Origin: Sinomicrobium pectinilyticum
Lineage (GTDB): Bacteria; Bacteroidota; Bacteroidia; Flavobacteriales; Flavobacteriaceae
Assembly: GCF_003725735.1 (NCBI RefSeq)
Contig: NZ_RJTM01000107.1
Coordinates: 44,373 to 108,372, forward strand
Direction of reading: 5' to 3'
Length of the DNA: 64,000 bases
The notes under the pieces were generated by a model, which was not told the origin of the DNA, made no database searches, and was given only the letters and a program-made list of their open reading frames with translations. The stretch's first letter is position 1; every line of letters begins with the position of its first letter. Shown one piece after another: positions 43,359 through 51,684 of the stretch. The position numbers and the translations under genes were made by a program.

Positions 43359-44081
43359 CTAAGGCATCTGGTAATTTTTCATGCTAAACTGCTCGGTAAA
43401 TCCCATTTTAAGATAAAGGCCTTTTCCCATTGCGGAAGCCTGGAGGGTAGCAGATTCGGCCCCATGGTCCAGGGCCCGGTTAAGTGCAAAGCTCATGATC
43501 TCTTGGGCAAAACCGTTTCTTCGCATTTCCGGAAGGATACCTACACCGTGTATGCCGGCAACCTTTCCCGTATAATGTATAATAGCCGTGCCTATTGGCC
43601 TGTTCTGGTAATAGGCGAGATAAAAATGGACTTTACCGGGCGTTGCTTCCCATATATCTTCTCCTATGCGATATCCGAAAGCGTTCGGGTATAATGCGGC
43701 CCAGGTTCTGGCTTCGTAATTGTCGGAAACCGGGCGGATGTCCAGACGGTTTTGTTGGGGGAGGTGTTGGGTAAGAGGCATGGACATCCCTACCTGCTCA
43801 AAGGTTTTTGTAAAACCATGAGATTCCAGGAGCAGGGGAGTTTCACTTTGATAAATATCCCAGTACGGTAACGTCAATTTTACAGAAGCAGATCGTATGA
43901 TCCGGATTATGTCCTTAATGCTGCTTTCCGGAATGTCCCTGTTGGGCCATATGCGATTGGGCCAGTCGGAACCGGGAACAATGGCATAGTCAAAGTCTTG
44001 TTCATGATTATACATCCCGAAGGGAGTACTTACCGTTTTCCATAAAGAGGTCAGATTGTGTATGTTTTCCTGTGTTTTCAT
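43359..44081 (-). CDS. GNAT family N-acetyltransferase
   Basis: 240 residues. The C-terminal half is a GNAT domain with the acetyl-CoA pyrophosphate loop in VGILPEMRRNGFAQEIM and the following HGAESATLQAS and YLKMGF strands. The N-terminal half is a degenerate second GNAT-like or substrate domain. The substrate is unknown. It lies 2 bp downstream of the YdcZ gene and is part of a minus-strand group with the transporter and nitroreductase. Confidence 0.85.
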   Translation of the reverse strand: MKTQENIHNLTSLWKTVSTPFGMYNHEQDFDYAIVPGSDWPNRIWPNRDIPESSIKDIIRIIRSASVKLTLPYWDIYQSETPLLLESHGFTKTFEQVGMSMPLTQHLPQQNRLDIRPVSDNYEARTWAALYPNAFGYRIGEDIWEATPGKVHFYLAYYQNRPIGTAIIHYTGKVAGIHGVGILPEMRRNGFAQEIMSFALNRALDHGAESATLQASAMGKGLYLKMGFTEQFSMKNYQMP

Positions 44082-44083
44082 TT

Positions 44084-44533
44084 TTATTTCATGTTAATTA
44101 GTAAAATTCCTGCCATCATGGACAGGACTCCCAGAATTCTTTTTACCGTTATAGGTTCCGCAGGTAAATGTAACCATCCGAAATGGCCGGCTATAACGGC
44201 AAATATAAGCTGCCCGCACAGCCCGAGTGAGATCATCGTAGATACCCCGAGTTTGGGAATAGTATAGTAATACAAGCTGATTCCGACAACGGAAAACAGG
44301 CCTCCCGTAAACCAGAGGTAAAAGGGAATATGCCTGATCATTTCCCTGTCCGGAAGTTTTTTCAGGCTGATTGCGGCTATGATCAATGCAAATACGGTAC
44401 TGAAAAAAAACGCAAGGACAGATGCTAGCAGGGGACTTTTTAACAAAACCCCGAGACGGGCATTATAGCCTCCCTGGATAGCCAGAAAAATGCCCCCGAT
44501 AAACGCCAGTGCGGATAAATTTAACTGATTCAT
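44084..44533 (-). CDS. DMT-type small membrane transporter, YdcZ/DUF606 family
   Basis: 149 residues with five predicted membrane helices. The YdcZ-family start (ALAFIGGIFLAIQGGYNARLG) and the closing helix (RILGVLSMMAGILLIN) are typical. It is probably an inner-membrane exporter of small metabolites with unknown substrate. It is 11 bp downstream of the nitroreductase gene. Confidence 0.88.
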   Translation of the reverse strand: MNQLNLSALAFIGGIFLAIQGGYNARLGVLLKSPLLASVLAFFFSTVFALIIAAISLKKLPDREMIRHIPFYLWFTGGLFSVVGISLYYYTIPKLGVSTMISLGLCGQLIFAVIAGHFGWLHLPAEPITVKRILGVLSMMAGILLINMK

Positions 44534-44544
44534 TTAGCCGTGTA

Positions 44545-45174
44545 TTAAAGTTCTACGAATAAGTCTTTCGGATGTTTCCGCACTTTTTTCTGGTACTGGG
44601 AACTATCTTCGGGTGACCTGTAACCGATAGTTACGGCAACGGAAGCACTAAGTCCCATGGCGGAAAGGCCGAGAATCTGGTCGTACGCCTCCGGATCGAA
44701 ACCTTCCATGGGGCATGCATCAATCCTGAGTTCGGCACAGGCAGTGAGCAGATGGCCCAATACCAGATAGGTTTGCCTGGCGTTCCACTCTTTCTGTTCA
44801 TGTAGGGGCTTTTCCAGCAATTTCTGTGTTACAAAGTCCCCGTACCCTTTCAGATCTTCCACTGCGACATCCTGTATTTCAGCCCGAAGCCTTATATATT
44901 CGTCTACGTGACCGGCATTTGCTTCCGTATAATAACATAAAACTATAAGATGAGAAGCATCGGTTACCTGGCTCTGGTTCCAGGAGGCCGGCAGGAGCTT
45001 TTTCCGGATTCCCGGTTCCGATATAATAAATGCCTTGTAAAGTTGCAAACCATAAGAAGTTGCGGATAACCGGATAGCTTCTCTCAATTTATCCAGATCC
45101 CCTGGAGAAATCTTCCTCGAAGGATCAAATTTTTTGGTAGCATAGCGCCACGTCAGATTTTCTGTTAATTGCAT
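44545..45174 (-). CDS. Nitroreductase family NAD(P)H-dependent oxidoreductase (NfsB-like)
   Basis: 209 residues. FMN-binding nitroreductase fold: WRYATKKFDPSRKI at the start, SATSYGLQLYKAFII, and a C-terminal GYRSPEDSSQY. It reduces quinones or nitro compounds with NAD(P)H in the cytosol. A Crp-type regulator gene lies 122 bp upstream on the same strand. The nitroreductase-YdcZ-GNAT run is probably one operon. Confidence 0.92.
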   Translation of the reverse strand: MQLTENLTWRYATKKFDPSRKISPGDLDKLREAIRLSATSYGLQLYKAFIISEPGIRKKLLPASWNQSQVTDASHLIVLCYYTEANAGHVDEYIRLRAEIQDVAVEDLKGYGDFVTQKLLEKPLHEQKEWNARQTYLVLGHLLTACAELRIDACPMEGFDPEAYDQILGLSAMGLSASVAVTIGYRSPEDSSQYQKKVRKHPKDLFVEL

Positions 45175-45243
45175 ACCTTTTTTCTTTGTTCGTTAAGCCT
45201 GGATTACTTGTGTTACCGGTAAATACTCATTGATGCATCGGGA

Positions 45244-45251
45244 CAAAAGTA
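45244..45251 (-). promoter_or_regulatory. Probable -7 promoter element of the nitroreductase operon
   Basis: Minus-strand TACTTTTG (TAnnTTTG), 70 nt upstream of the nitroreductase start and separate from the upstream Crp-type gene. Confidence 0.4.
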
Positions 45252-45296
45252 ATTCCGGGAAATAAAGTATGCCTTTACATAGGTTGATTTCGGAAT

Positions 45297-45890
45297 TTAT
45301 TTTAATTTTTTTCGTATCCTGCTCAATTGCGTAGGAGTAATGCCCAGGTGGGATGCAATATGTAATTTAGGGATGCGGCGGTCTATATCCGGATGTTTTT
45401 CCAGTAGTTTCACATAACGGTCGGTGGCATTTTCCATGACAAAGGATATTTCCCTTTGTTCCTTTTCTATGATCCAGTTTTTTTCGATATAAGCGATATA
45501 GAAATTTCGGATATCCTCTTTTTCCCGGATAAGTTTGCGGTAACCTTCATATTCGATGTCTAATAGTACGGAGTCTTCCAGGGCTTCAATGGTGAAGTAG
45601 GAGGGAGAATTTTGAAGCAACGAAGCTTTGGAAGCTGCAAAATTCCCTTCCATAAAGAGGTTTTTATTATACACATTGCCATCCGGGTCCGTAAAATATA
45701 TTCGCATGGCGCCCTGGCAAATAAAATGAAGGTACCTTGCTATCTGTCCCTGGCGCAGTATTACTTCTCCTTTCTCTGTATTCCGGCACCGGGTTATGGA
45801 ATGTAACAAGGACCAGGAATCATCGCTTATGGAAGTGTAACGTTCCATTACGGTTCTCAATTGTTGCATATATTTATCCTGGTCTGTCAT
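45297..45890 (-). CDS. Crp/Fnr family transcriptional regulator
   Basis: 197 residues: a cyclic-nucleotide-binding-like beta roll (about 25-120; GEVILRQGQIARYLHFICQG) and a C-terminal Crp-type helix-turn-helix (IASHLGITPTQLSRIRKK). The PRRE/RxSA phosphate cassette of true cAMP receptors is not evident (SKASLLQNSP instead), which is typical of flavobacterial homologues whose ligand is unknown. It probably controls the adjacent oxidoreductase/transporter genes. Confidence 0.9.
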   Translation of the reverse strand: MTDQDKYMQQLRTVMERYTSISDDSWSLLHSITRCRNTEKGEVILRQGQIARYLHFICQGAMRIYFTDPDGNVYNKNLFMEGNFAASKASLLQNSPSYFTIEALEDSVLLDIEYEGYRKLIREKEDIRNFYIAYIEKNWIIEKEQREISFVMENATDRYVKLLEKHPDIDRRIPKLHIASHLGITPTQLSRIRKKLK

Positions 45891-45899
45891 AAGGAGTGA

Positions 45900-46598
45900 T
45901 CAGTATAACGAAGAACACAATATAGCCACCACAATGGCTGTCCCGAAACTGAGCAGGGTGCCGATGAGGATATACTCGGTGAGCTTTCGATCTTTGGCCT
46001 GGGTGAGGTCGCTGAAACGGAATATGGATTTGGCTGCGATAAGAAATCCTACGCCTTCCCAATGCCCGCTTACAATAAAAATAAACACGAGCAATCGTTC
46101 CAGTATGCCAATATATTTCCCCGCATTTTCCAGGGAATCGTCTTTCCCCATATCTGTTTTCGGGGTATAGACGGATATGGTGATTTTAATGAGGATTGAT
46201 GTAGGGAATGTGAGGAACAGTCCGCCTGTGAGTAACAGCAACTGGCTTTGGGACAGGGAAAATGAAGGGGCTGTTCCCTGCATTAAACACCACACGATAA
46301 AGATGACCAGAAGATGTAATAACTGGTCTATGTAAAAAAGTAATCTTTTTGTTTTCGGGGTCTGTAATAACAGTTTGGCCGCATCTATAAAAAAGTGGGT
46401 AATACCTATAATAAGCGGGGCGTACCAGAATTTTGCGTCCCATAAAAAAACAAGGGTCAGCAGGGCGTGAAGGATGGCGTGTATGTATAACTTGCCCGAG
46501 GCCAGTTTTTTCTCTTCTTTTTCCCGAACCCAGCGGTCGGTTTGCAATATGAAATCACCGATGAGGTGTGCCAATAAGAGTTTCAGTAATAGTACCAT
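45900..46598 (-). CDS. DUF3307 membrane protein
   Basis: 232 residues with ~6 membrane helices. The DUF3307 signature is near the N-terminus: LLLAHLIGDFILQTDRWV, then HAILHALLTLVFLW and THFFIDAAKL. The function is unknown. DUF3307 proteins are repeatedly encoded next to SatD-type regulators, as here (the satD gene lies 82 bp upstream). Together they form a conserved two-gene unit. Confidence 0.88.
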   Translation of the reverse strand: MVLLLKLLLAHLIGDFILQTDRWVREKEEKKLASGKLYIHAILHALLTLVFLWDAKFWYAPLIIGITHFFIDAAKLLLQTPKTKRLLFYIDQLLHLLVIFIVWCLMQGTAPSFSLSQSQLLLLTGGLFLTFPTSILIKITISVYTPKTDMGKDDSLENAGKYIGILERLLVFIFIVSGHWEGVGFLIAAKSIFRFSDLTQAKDRKLTEYILIGTLLSFGTAIVVAILCSSLY

Positions 46599-46680
46599 AG
46601 GGCAGAAAAGTTTTCATTATTCGGTTTTCGGGCTTTGGCAGGTATACAAAATATGGTGTTGTTATCTCTGGGTGTCATTA

Positions 46681-47307
46681 TTATCCGGGGGCATGTTCTA
46701 TGTGGTCTACTTTAAGCCTGTACATGTGGTCCAGGGCCATAATTTCATCCAGATAAGCCCTTTTTTGCCGTTCGCTTACTGTGTTTTGTTTAATATTTAT
46801 AAGGTCTCCCAGTTCCTGTTGTGAAAATTTCGGGTTATCAATGGTCAGTTTTACAATTTCGGCAGAGTTGGGAGTCCAGTTATCCATAGCTATGAGTCCG
46901 AGCCGGAAATACAGGTTGAGTTCTTCGTCTATAGCATGTATCCCGGTTTTTATAGCCAGGTTTTTCTTCTCTTTTTTCAGAGTTTCAAACACTTCTCCCG
47001 AAAAAATAAAGGCTTCTCCGTTGGATTCGGAGATGGTAGCCGCTTCATGAGTTTTATCTCCTATCCCTATCGCCATCCGTACGTCGAGTCCTTTGATCTC
47101 TTTCAGGCAGGCCTTGATGTATACCGAAACCTGAAAGGCGTTGTAGTAATCCTGTATTTCTACCTGAAAGCTGTCACCCCGGAATACCTCCCAGTATTTA
47201 GGGGCCACGGCTATATGAGATAGCGTTTCCTTTAATACGGAAAGCCATTGTACGGGCGAAGGTGCTTCGCGGGAGTTAATAATATCTCCGGTTATAACAC
47301 TGGTCAT
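46681..47307 (-). CDS. SatD family regulator
   Basis: 208 residues. It starts MTSVITGDIINSRE, the SatD-family beginning. The middle resembles a nucleotide-cyclase-like ferredoxin fold (FRGDSFQVEIQ, VRMAIGIGDK). Residues ~145-185 form a helix-turn-helix (FSQQELGDLINIKQNTVSERQKRA). A set of 28-bp-spaced inverted repeats lies directly upstream (47315-47420). I infer that the protein binds them and controls its own operon with DUF3307. Confidence 0.88.
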   Translation of the reverse strand: MTSVITGDIINSREAPSPVQWLSVLKETLSHIAVAPKYWEVFRGDSFQVEIQDYYNAFQVSVYIKACLKEIKGLDVRMAIGIGDKTHEAATISESNGEAFIFSGEVFETLKKEKKNLAIKTGIHAIDEELNLYFRLGLIAMDNWTPNSAEIVKLTIDNPKFSQQELGDLINIKQNTVSERQKRAYLDEIMALDHMYRLKVDHIEHAPG

Positions 47308-47314
47308 ATCACAA

Positions 47315-47420
47315 ATATCTATTAAAAAAGCGATACTTGCAAATATCGTTTTTAAAAACGATATGTTTATTTATCGTGTATTTAAACGATAATTTGTTTT
47401 ATCGTATAATAACACGATAT
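47315..47420. promoter_or_regulatory. Array of four 22-bp inverted-repeat operators with 28-bp period upstream of satD
   Basis: Three near-identical 22-bp dyads of the form (A/T)TATCGTn8ACGATA(A/T) start at 47343 (a perfect palindrome), 47371 and 47399, exactly 28 bp apart. A degenerate fourth (ATATCTATT...GCGATAC) starts at 47315, again 28 bp away. The array lies just upstream of the satD start codon (47307). It is almost certainly a regulatory binding array, and the SatD HTH is the obvious candidate binder. Confidence 0.85.
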
Positions 47421-47441
47421 CTGGAATATACCACCCGGGAA

Positions 47442-47990
47442 CTAAGCGATGAGGTCTATTTTTATTTTATATTTTTTGGAGATATCTGCCGTGCTTGTAG
47501 TAAGGTGCACGGTAGAGGCGTGGGCCTGCCTTTCTTTTCGGAGTTCCATACGTTTGATGCTTTTGTGAATACGGTGTAATTCTTTTTCCGAACGTATAAT
47601 GAGGCCCGGCACATTTACATTTTTGCCATTATCGTCTTTGGCGACCATGGTAAAGTACGAAGAGTTGCAGTGTTTTACGGCACCGGTCTGTATATTCTCT
47701 GCTTCGACCCGTATACCTACTATCATAGATGAGTTCCCGGCAAAATTAATGGAGGCTTTCATCGTTACCAATTCTCCGACCTCTATGGGCATCAGAAAAT
47801 CTACCGTATCTACGGAAGCCGTCACACAGTAGGCTCCGGAGTGCTTGGAAGCACATGCGAAAGCAATCTGGTCCAGAAGGGAAAGAATATATCCACCGTG
47901 TATTTTACCACTGAAATTGGTATGAGAGGGCAGCATCAGTTCGGAAATAGTGACTTCCGATTCTGCCACGGTCTTAAAAGTAATAGCCAT
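47442..47990 (-). CDS. Acyl-CoA thioesterase, hotdog fold (YciA/BACH type)
   Basis: 182 residues. A single hotdog domain with the catalytic stretch NFSGKIHGGYILSLLDQIAFACA (the Asp and the helix after HGG) and FLMPIEVGELVTMKASINF. It hydrolyses acyl-CoA to the free acid and CoA in the cytosol. The ~35-residue C-terminal tail is basic. It is 2 bp downstream of the next minus-strand gene. Confidence 0.92.
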   Translation of the reverse strand: MAITFKTVAESEVTISELMLPSHTNFSGKIHGGYILSLLDQIAFACASKHSGAYCVTASVDTVDFLMPIEVGELVTMKASINFAGNSSMIVGIRVEAENIQTGAVKHCNSSYFTMVAKDDNGKNVNVPGLIIRSEKELHRIHKSIKRMELRKERQAHASTVHLTTSTADISKKYKIKIDLIA

Positions 47991-47992
47991 AT

Positions 47993-48361
47993 TTAGAATT
48001 TTCTTTGGTGCGGAGAAGGTTCTTCTACTACATTGGTTACAAAATATTTCGTATCGCCGAGCCAGAAAAAGGTAGCCATGCGTTCCACATAATCTACTTT
48101 AACATAGCGTCCCTGAAGCTCCTTGAGGTCTTCGATTACCTTTTTGTCTTTGGGCAATACGGAAAAGCTGAATATTTGTGCGCCGGATATTCCCTGGCTG
48201 ATTTCGCCTTCCCAGGTTTTTACCATAACGCCTTTGTGGCTTATTTTGATCAGTTCTCCCGAACGTACCCCCGTACTGTAGGGTACAAAATAGATAAAGG
48301 CATAGTAAATGAGAAATAAGGCTACAACGGATAGCAGGATAATGATAGCGGCTTTTTTCAT
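47993..48361 (-). CDS. Small membrane-anchored protein of unknown function
   Basis: About 122 residues from the ATG at 48361. That start is chosen because it gives MKKAAIIILLSVVALFLIYYAF, an N-terminal membrane anchor, and avoids overlap with rmuC. The remainder is a small beta domain (GELIKISHKGVMVKTWEGE, FWLGDTKYFVTNV) exposed to the periplasm. Similar proteins occur in many Flavobacteriia. No function is known to me. It is probably cotranscribed with rmuC and the thioesterase. Confidence 0.8.
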   Translation of the reverse strand: MKKAAIIILLSVVALFLIYYAFIYFVPYSTGVRSGELIKISHKGVMVKTWEGEISQGISGAQIFSFSVLPKDKKVIEDLKELQGRYVKVDYVERMATFFWLGDTKYFVTNVVEEPSPHQRKF

Positions 48362-48389
48362 ATACAGATAAATAAAGGTTTTGTTGGTG

Positions 48390-49718
48390 TTATTCGTCTT
48401 CCTCATTTTCGCCGGCACGTCTTACGATGGCCTCGGGAAGGGATTTTTTGGCTTTGGCTCCCATTTTTTTGAGCTTTTCGATGCTGGTAATGATATTGCC
48501 CCGGCCTTCAAAGAGTTTGTTCATGGCCCCTTTATATTCGGTTTTGGCCTCATCCATTTTTTTACCAACCTTGGTAAGGTCCGTTATGAATCCTTCGAAT
48601 TTATCATAAAGGGCACCGGCCTGTCTGGCTATATCTATGGCATTGCGCTGTTGCTTTTCATTATTCCACATGGTATCTATGGTACGCAGTGTTGCCAGCA
48701 GGGTGGAAGGGGTGACAATAACGATATTTTTATCGAACGCCTTATTATAAAGTGAATTATCCTGGTTAATGGCAATGGCAAAGGCAGGCTCTATGGGAAT
48801 GAACATAAGCACGAAATCCGGGCTTTCCATTTCGTAGAGATCTTCATATTTTTTTCCGGAAAGTTGTTCTATATGCCGCTTTATGGAATTGACATGTTCT
48901 TTCATAAAGAGGTCTTTCTGCTCTTCTTCCGCATTTACGAAACGTTCGTAAGCAGTGAGGGATACTTTGGAGTCTATGACCATTTTTTTACCGTCCGGCA
49001 GATGGATGATAACGTCCGGGAGTACCCGGGAGCCGTCTTCTGTTGTAAAACTCTGCTGTATTTCGTATTCACGTCCCTTTTCCAGACCGCTTTTTTCAAG
49101 TACGCGTTCCAGTACCAGTTCTCCCCAGTTCCCCTGCATTTTACTGTCGCCTTTCAGGGCCCGGGTAAGGTTTTCCGCTTCCTGGGTTATTTTCAGGTTC
49201 TGGCTTTGCAGGTTTAACAGTTGTTCCCTCAGCGCAGAATGTATGCTAATGCTTTCTTTCTGGCTTTCTTCTACCTTTTTTTCGAAGAGGAGTATCTTTT
49301 CCTGTAAAGGGGAAAGTATGTTCTTTATATTCTCCTTATTCTGCTGGGTGAACTTATTGCTTTTTTCATCCAGTATCTTGTTTGCCAGGTTTTCGAACTC
49401 CCGGGTAAATTTTTCCTGGAGTCTTTCTACTTCCTCTTTTTGTTCCTCGTTTTTTTGCCGGAGGTTTTCCAGTTCGGCTTCCTTTCTGGCCAGTTGAAGC
49501 CCGGTAGCTTCCTTGTCGCGTTGAACATCTGCTTTTTCCCCCTGTAGTTTTTCCATATCCGCGCGTAGCCCGTTTATAACCGATTGCAATTGATTTTCTC
49601 TTTCGGTCCAGGTACTTATGCGGGTTTTGGATTTCAGCCCTTGTATGTAGATACCGATAAAGACACCTATAACAACGGATATGGCGGCTAGGATAAAGAG
49701 AAGGAGACTTTCGGTCAT
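48390..49718 (-). CDS. rmuC: DNA recombination protein RmuC
   Basis: 442 residues: an N-terminal membrane helix (LLLFILAAISVVIGVFIGIYI), a long coiled coil (about 35-195), and the RmuC nuclease-like domain (about 200-400; GNWGELVLERVLEKSGLEKG, LPDGKKMVIDSKVSL, PSTLLATLRTIDTMW). It limits inversions at short repeats and processes DNA ends. It is of normal length for the family. Confidence 0.94.
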   Translation of the reverse strand: MTESLLLFILAAISVVIGVFIGIYIQGLKSKTRISTWTERENQLQSVINGLRADMEKLQGEKADVQRDKEATGLQLARKEAELENLRQKNEEQKEEVERLQEKFTREFENLANKILDEKSNKFTQQNKENIKNILSPLQEKILLFEKKVEESQKESISIHSALREQLLNLQSQNLKITQEAENLTRALKGDSKMQGNWGELVLERVLEKSGLEKGREYEIQQSFTTEDGSRVLPDVIIHLPDGKKMVIDSKVSLTAYERFVNAEEEQKDLFMKEHVNSIKRHIEQLSGKKYEDLYEMESPDFVLMFIPIEPAFAIAINQDNSLYNKAFDKNIVIVTPSTLLATLRTIDTMWNNEKQQRNAIDIARQAGALYDKFEGFITDLTKVGKKMDEAKTEYKGAMNKLFEGRGNIITSIEKLKKMGAKAKKSLPEAIVRRAGENEEDE

Positions 49719-49820
49719 GTATATCGCTATTTTTTGATAGGGTATTTATTTCCCAAAGATAGAATTTTTTAATTTACACCGTTAAGCCGGTTATGGCTTA
49801 TTTAAAAAACAATATGCCCG

Positions 49821-50624
49821 TTATTTTATACGGAAGGTCCCGGTATTGCAGTCGAATTCTATGAGGCCGGGAGGGAAGAGGTGTTGAAAACTACCTTTCT
49901 CTATGAGGTGGAACGGAGTACCGAAATCGGCCCGTTTTTCTGTCATCACCAGCATCTTATCACATAACTGTATGGAAAGATCTATTTCATGTGAAGAATA
50001 GAGGATGCTCTTCCGGGTCCGGTGTGCCAGGTCTTTAAGAAGTTTGAGGATATAGGTTTTATGATAGACATCGAGATGGGTGGTGGGTTCATCCAGAATA
50101 ATTACCGCGGTGTCCTGTGCTATGGCCCTGGCGATCATGACTTTTTGCAGTTGTCCGTCACTCAGGGTGTAACATTTCCGGTGCCGGATGTTCTCCAGGT
50201 CGAGAAGGGTTATGGCTTCCTGTATTTTAAGCATATCATTTTCGGTAAGATTCCCTATCCAGTTGGTATATGGCTGTCGTCCGAGAGCAATGGTTTCCGC
50301 AACCGTAAGGTTTTTGGAAGGCGGTTGTTCTGTAAGCACCAGGCTTATTTCCCTTGCGAGTTCCGTATGGGTATATTTGTTCAGGGATTTTTGTTCCAGG
50401 GTTACTGTTCCGGAAAGGACCGGCTGTATACCGGAGAGTGTCCGCAGCAGGGTGGATTTTCCTATACCGTTAGCGCCTATAATCCCCGTAAGTTCTCCCC
50501 GGTTAAGGTTAAAGGAAATATTCCGCGCTATTTCGGAAACCTGTTTTCCCGATTTATAACCGATGGACAGTTCTTCTGCCCGGAGAACCACACTTTTTGT
50601 TTCGGATGTAGCGCTTTTTGTCAT
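49821..50624 (-). CDS. ABC transporter ATP-binding protein, FecE/BtuD type
   Basis: About 267 residues from the ATG at 50624; the longer frame would run into the permease gene. Walker A GANGIGKST, signature LSDGQLQKV (LSGGQ variant with Asp), Walker B VIILDEPTTHLD, and H-loop SSHEID. It energises uptake of an iron chelate or cobalamin together with the permease and binding protein encoded just upstream on the same strand. Confidence 0.94.
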   Translation of the reverse strand: MTKSATSETKSVVLRAEELSIGYKSGKQVSEIARNISFNLNRGELTGIIGANGIGKSTLLRTLSGIQPVLSGTVTLEQKSLNKYTHTELAREISLVLTEQPPSKNLTVAETIALGRQPYTNWIGNLTENDMLKIQEAITLLDLENIRHRKCYTLSDGQLQKVMIARAIAQDTAVIILDEPTTHLDVYHKTYILKLLKDLAHRTRKSILYSSHEIDLSIQLCDKMLVMTEKRADFGTPFHLIEKGSFQHLFPPGLIEFDCNTGTFRIK

Positions 50625-50647
50625 AATAACCTTCCTTGTTTCTTCCG

Positions 50648-51670
50648 TTAAAAGATCATTTTTCTTTTGCGTACCAGGAGCCATACAACTACCGGTGCCC
50701 CTACTATAGAGGTGATCGCGTTGATCGGTAGGGTATGTTCGTTGGCGGGCCATTGTGCTATGGCATCACAAACCAGCATTAAAACCGCCCCGTAAAGAAT
50801 AACGGCCGGCAAAAGTATACGGTGATTGGTGGTATTGAAAACCTGCCGCGTAAGGTGTGGTACGGCAAGGCCTATAAATGCTATGGGCCCCGCAAAGGCG
50901 GTAATACCTCCGGCGAGTATACTGGTAGCCGCTATAATCAGGAGCCTGCTTTGCCGGATGTCGGTCCCCATACTTCTGGCATAATTCTCCCCGAGTAAAA
51001 GAGAATTCAGGCTTTTAAGGGACAGGATGCTCATCACAATGCCGCATAATACCAGGACGGACAGTAATAAAAGCTCGGTCCACCCGGTATTTCCGAGGCT
51101 CCCGAAAGACCAGAATATGTATTGCTGCAGTTTTTCCGCACTGCTGAAATAAGACAGTACGCTTACCACTGCAGAGGTTATGCTGCCAAACATAAGGCCT
51201 ATAATGAGTATGGCCATAGTGTCCCTTACTTTTAAAGATACAGAGATTACGGCAAGAAGGACGAGAAAACTTCCTGCGGTAGCAGCTATGGCAAAAGATA
51301 CGCTGCTCAGAAAAAAGGAGATCCCCAAGGTAGAAGCACCCATGATAAGAAGTGCCACGCCCAGGCTGGCACCGGAACTGATACCCAGCACAAAGGGGCC
51401 TGCAAGGGGATTGCGGAACAGCGTTTGCATAAGAAGCCCGCTTACCGCAAGGCCCGATCCTGTAAGGACGGCCATGATGGCTTTTGGTACCCTGTAATTC
51501 AGAATAATATAATCCCATGCCTGTTTATCTGTTTCTCCGTTAAAAAGTACAGACACGATCTGTCCGAAAGGAATACGTACCGATCCCAGGCTGATATTTA
51601 CAAGGAAGCACAGGATAAGGAGAAAACTGAACAGTATAAATGGGATTTTATATGATTTTACCGGGGTCAA
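50648..51670 (-). CDS. FecCD/BtuC family ABC transporter permease
   Basis: 340 residues with ~9-10 membrane helices. Family landmarks include RVPKAIMAVLTGSGLAVSGLLMQTLFRNPLAGPFVLGISSGA (written in full family order over about 55-97) and the C-terminal GLAVPHLTRQVFNTTNHR and ITSIVGAPVVVWLL. Middle gene of the binding protein-permease-ATPase operon, 14 bp after the binding-protein gene. Confidence 0.94.
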   Translation of the reverse strand: MTPVKSYKIPFILFSFLLILCFLVNISLGSVRIPFGQIVSVLFNGETDKQAWDYIILNYRVPKAIMAVLTGSGLAVSGLLMQTLFRNPLAGPFVLGISSGASLGVALLIMGASTLGISFFLSSVSFAIAATAGSFLVLLAVISVSLKVRDTMAILIIGLMFGSITSAVVSVLSYFSSAEKLQQYIFWSFGSLGNTGWTELLLLSVLVLCGIVMSILSLKSLNSLLLGENYARSMGTDIRQSRLLIIAATSILAGGITAFAGPIAFIGLAVPHLTRQVFNTTNHRILLPAVILYGAVLMLVCDAIAQWPANEHTLPINAITSIVGAPVVVWLLVRKRKMIF

Positions 51671-51684
51671 AATGTCTAGCTGTT

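Noticed and set aside
43199..43694. Plus-strand open frames entering the GNAT gene
   Set aside because: They overlap a real minus-strand gene and have no homologue-like features.
50022..50651. 209-codon plus-strand frame over the ABC ATPase gene
   Set aside because: It is antisense to a gene with intact Walker A/B and signature motifs.
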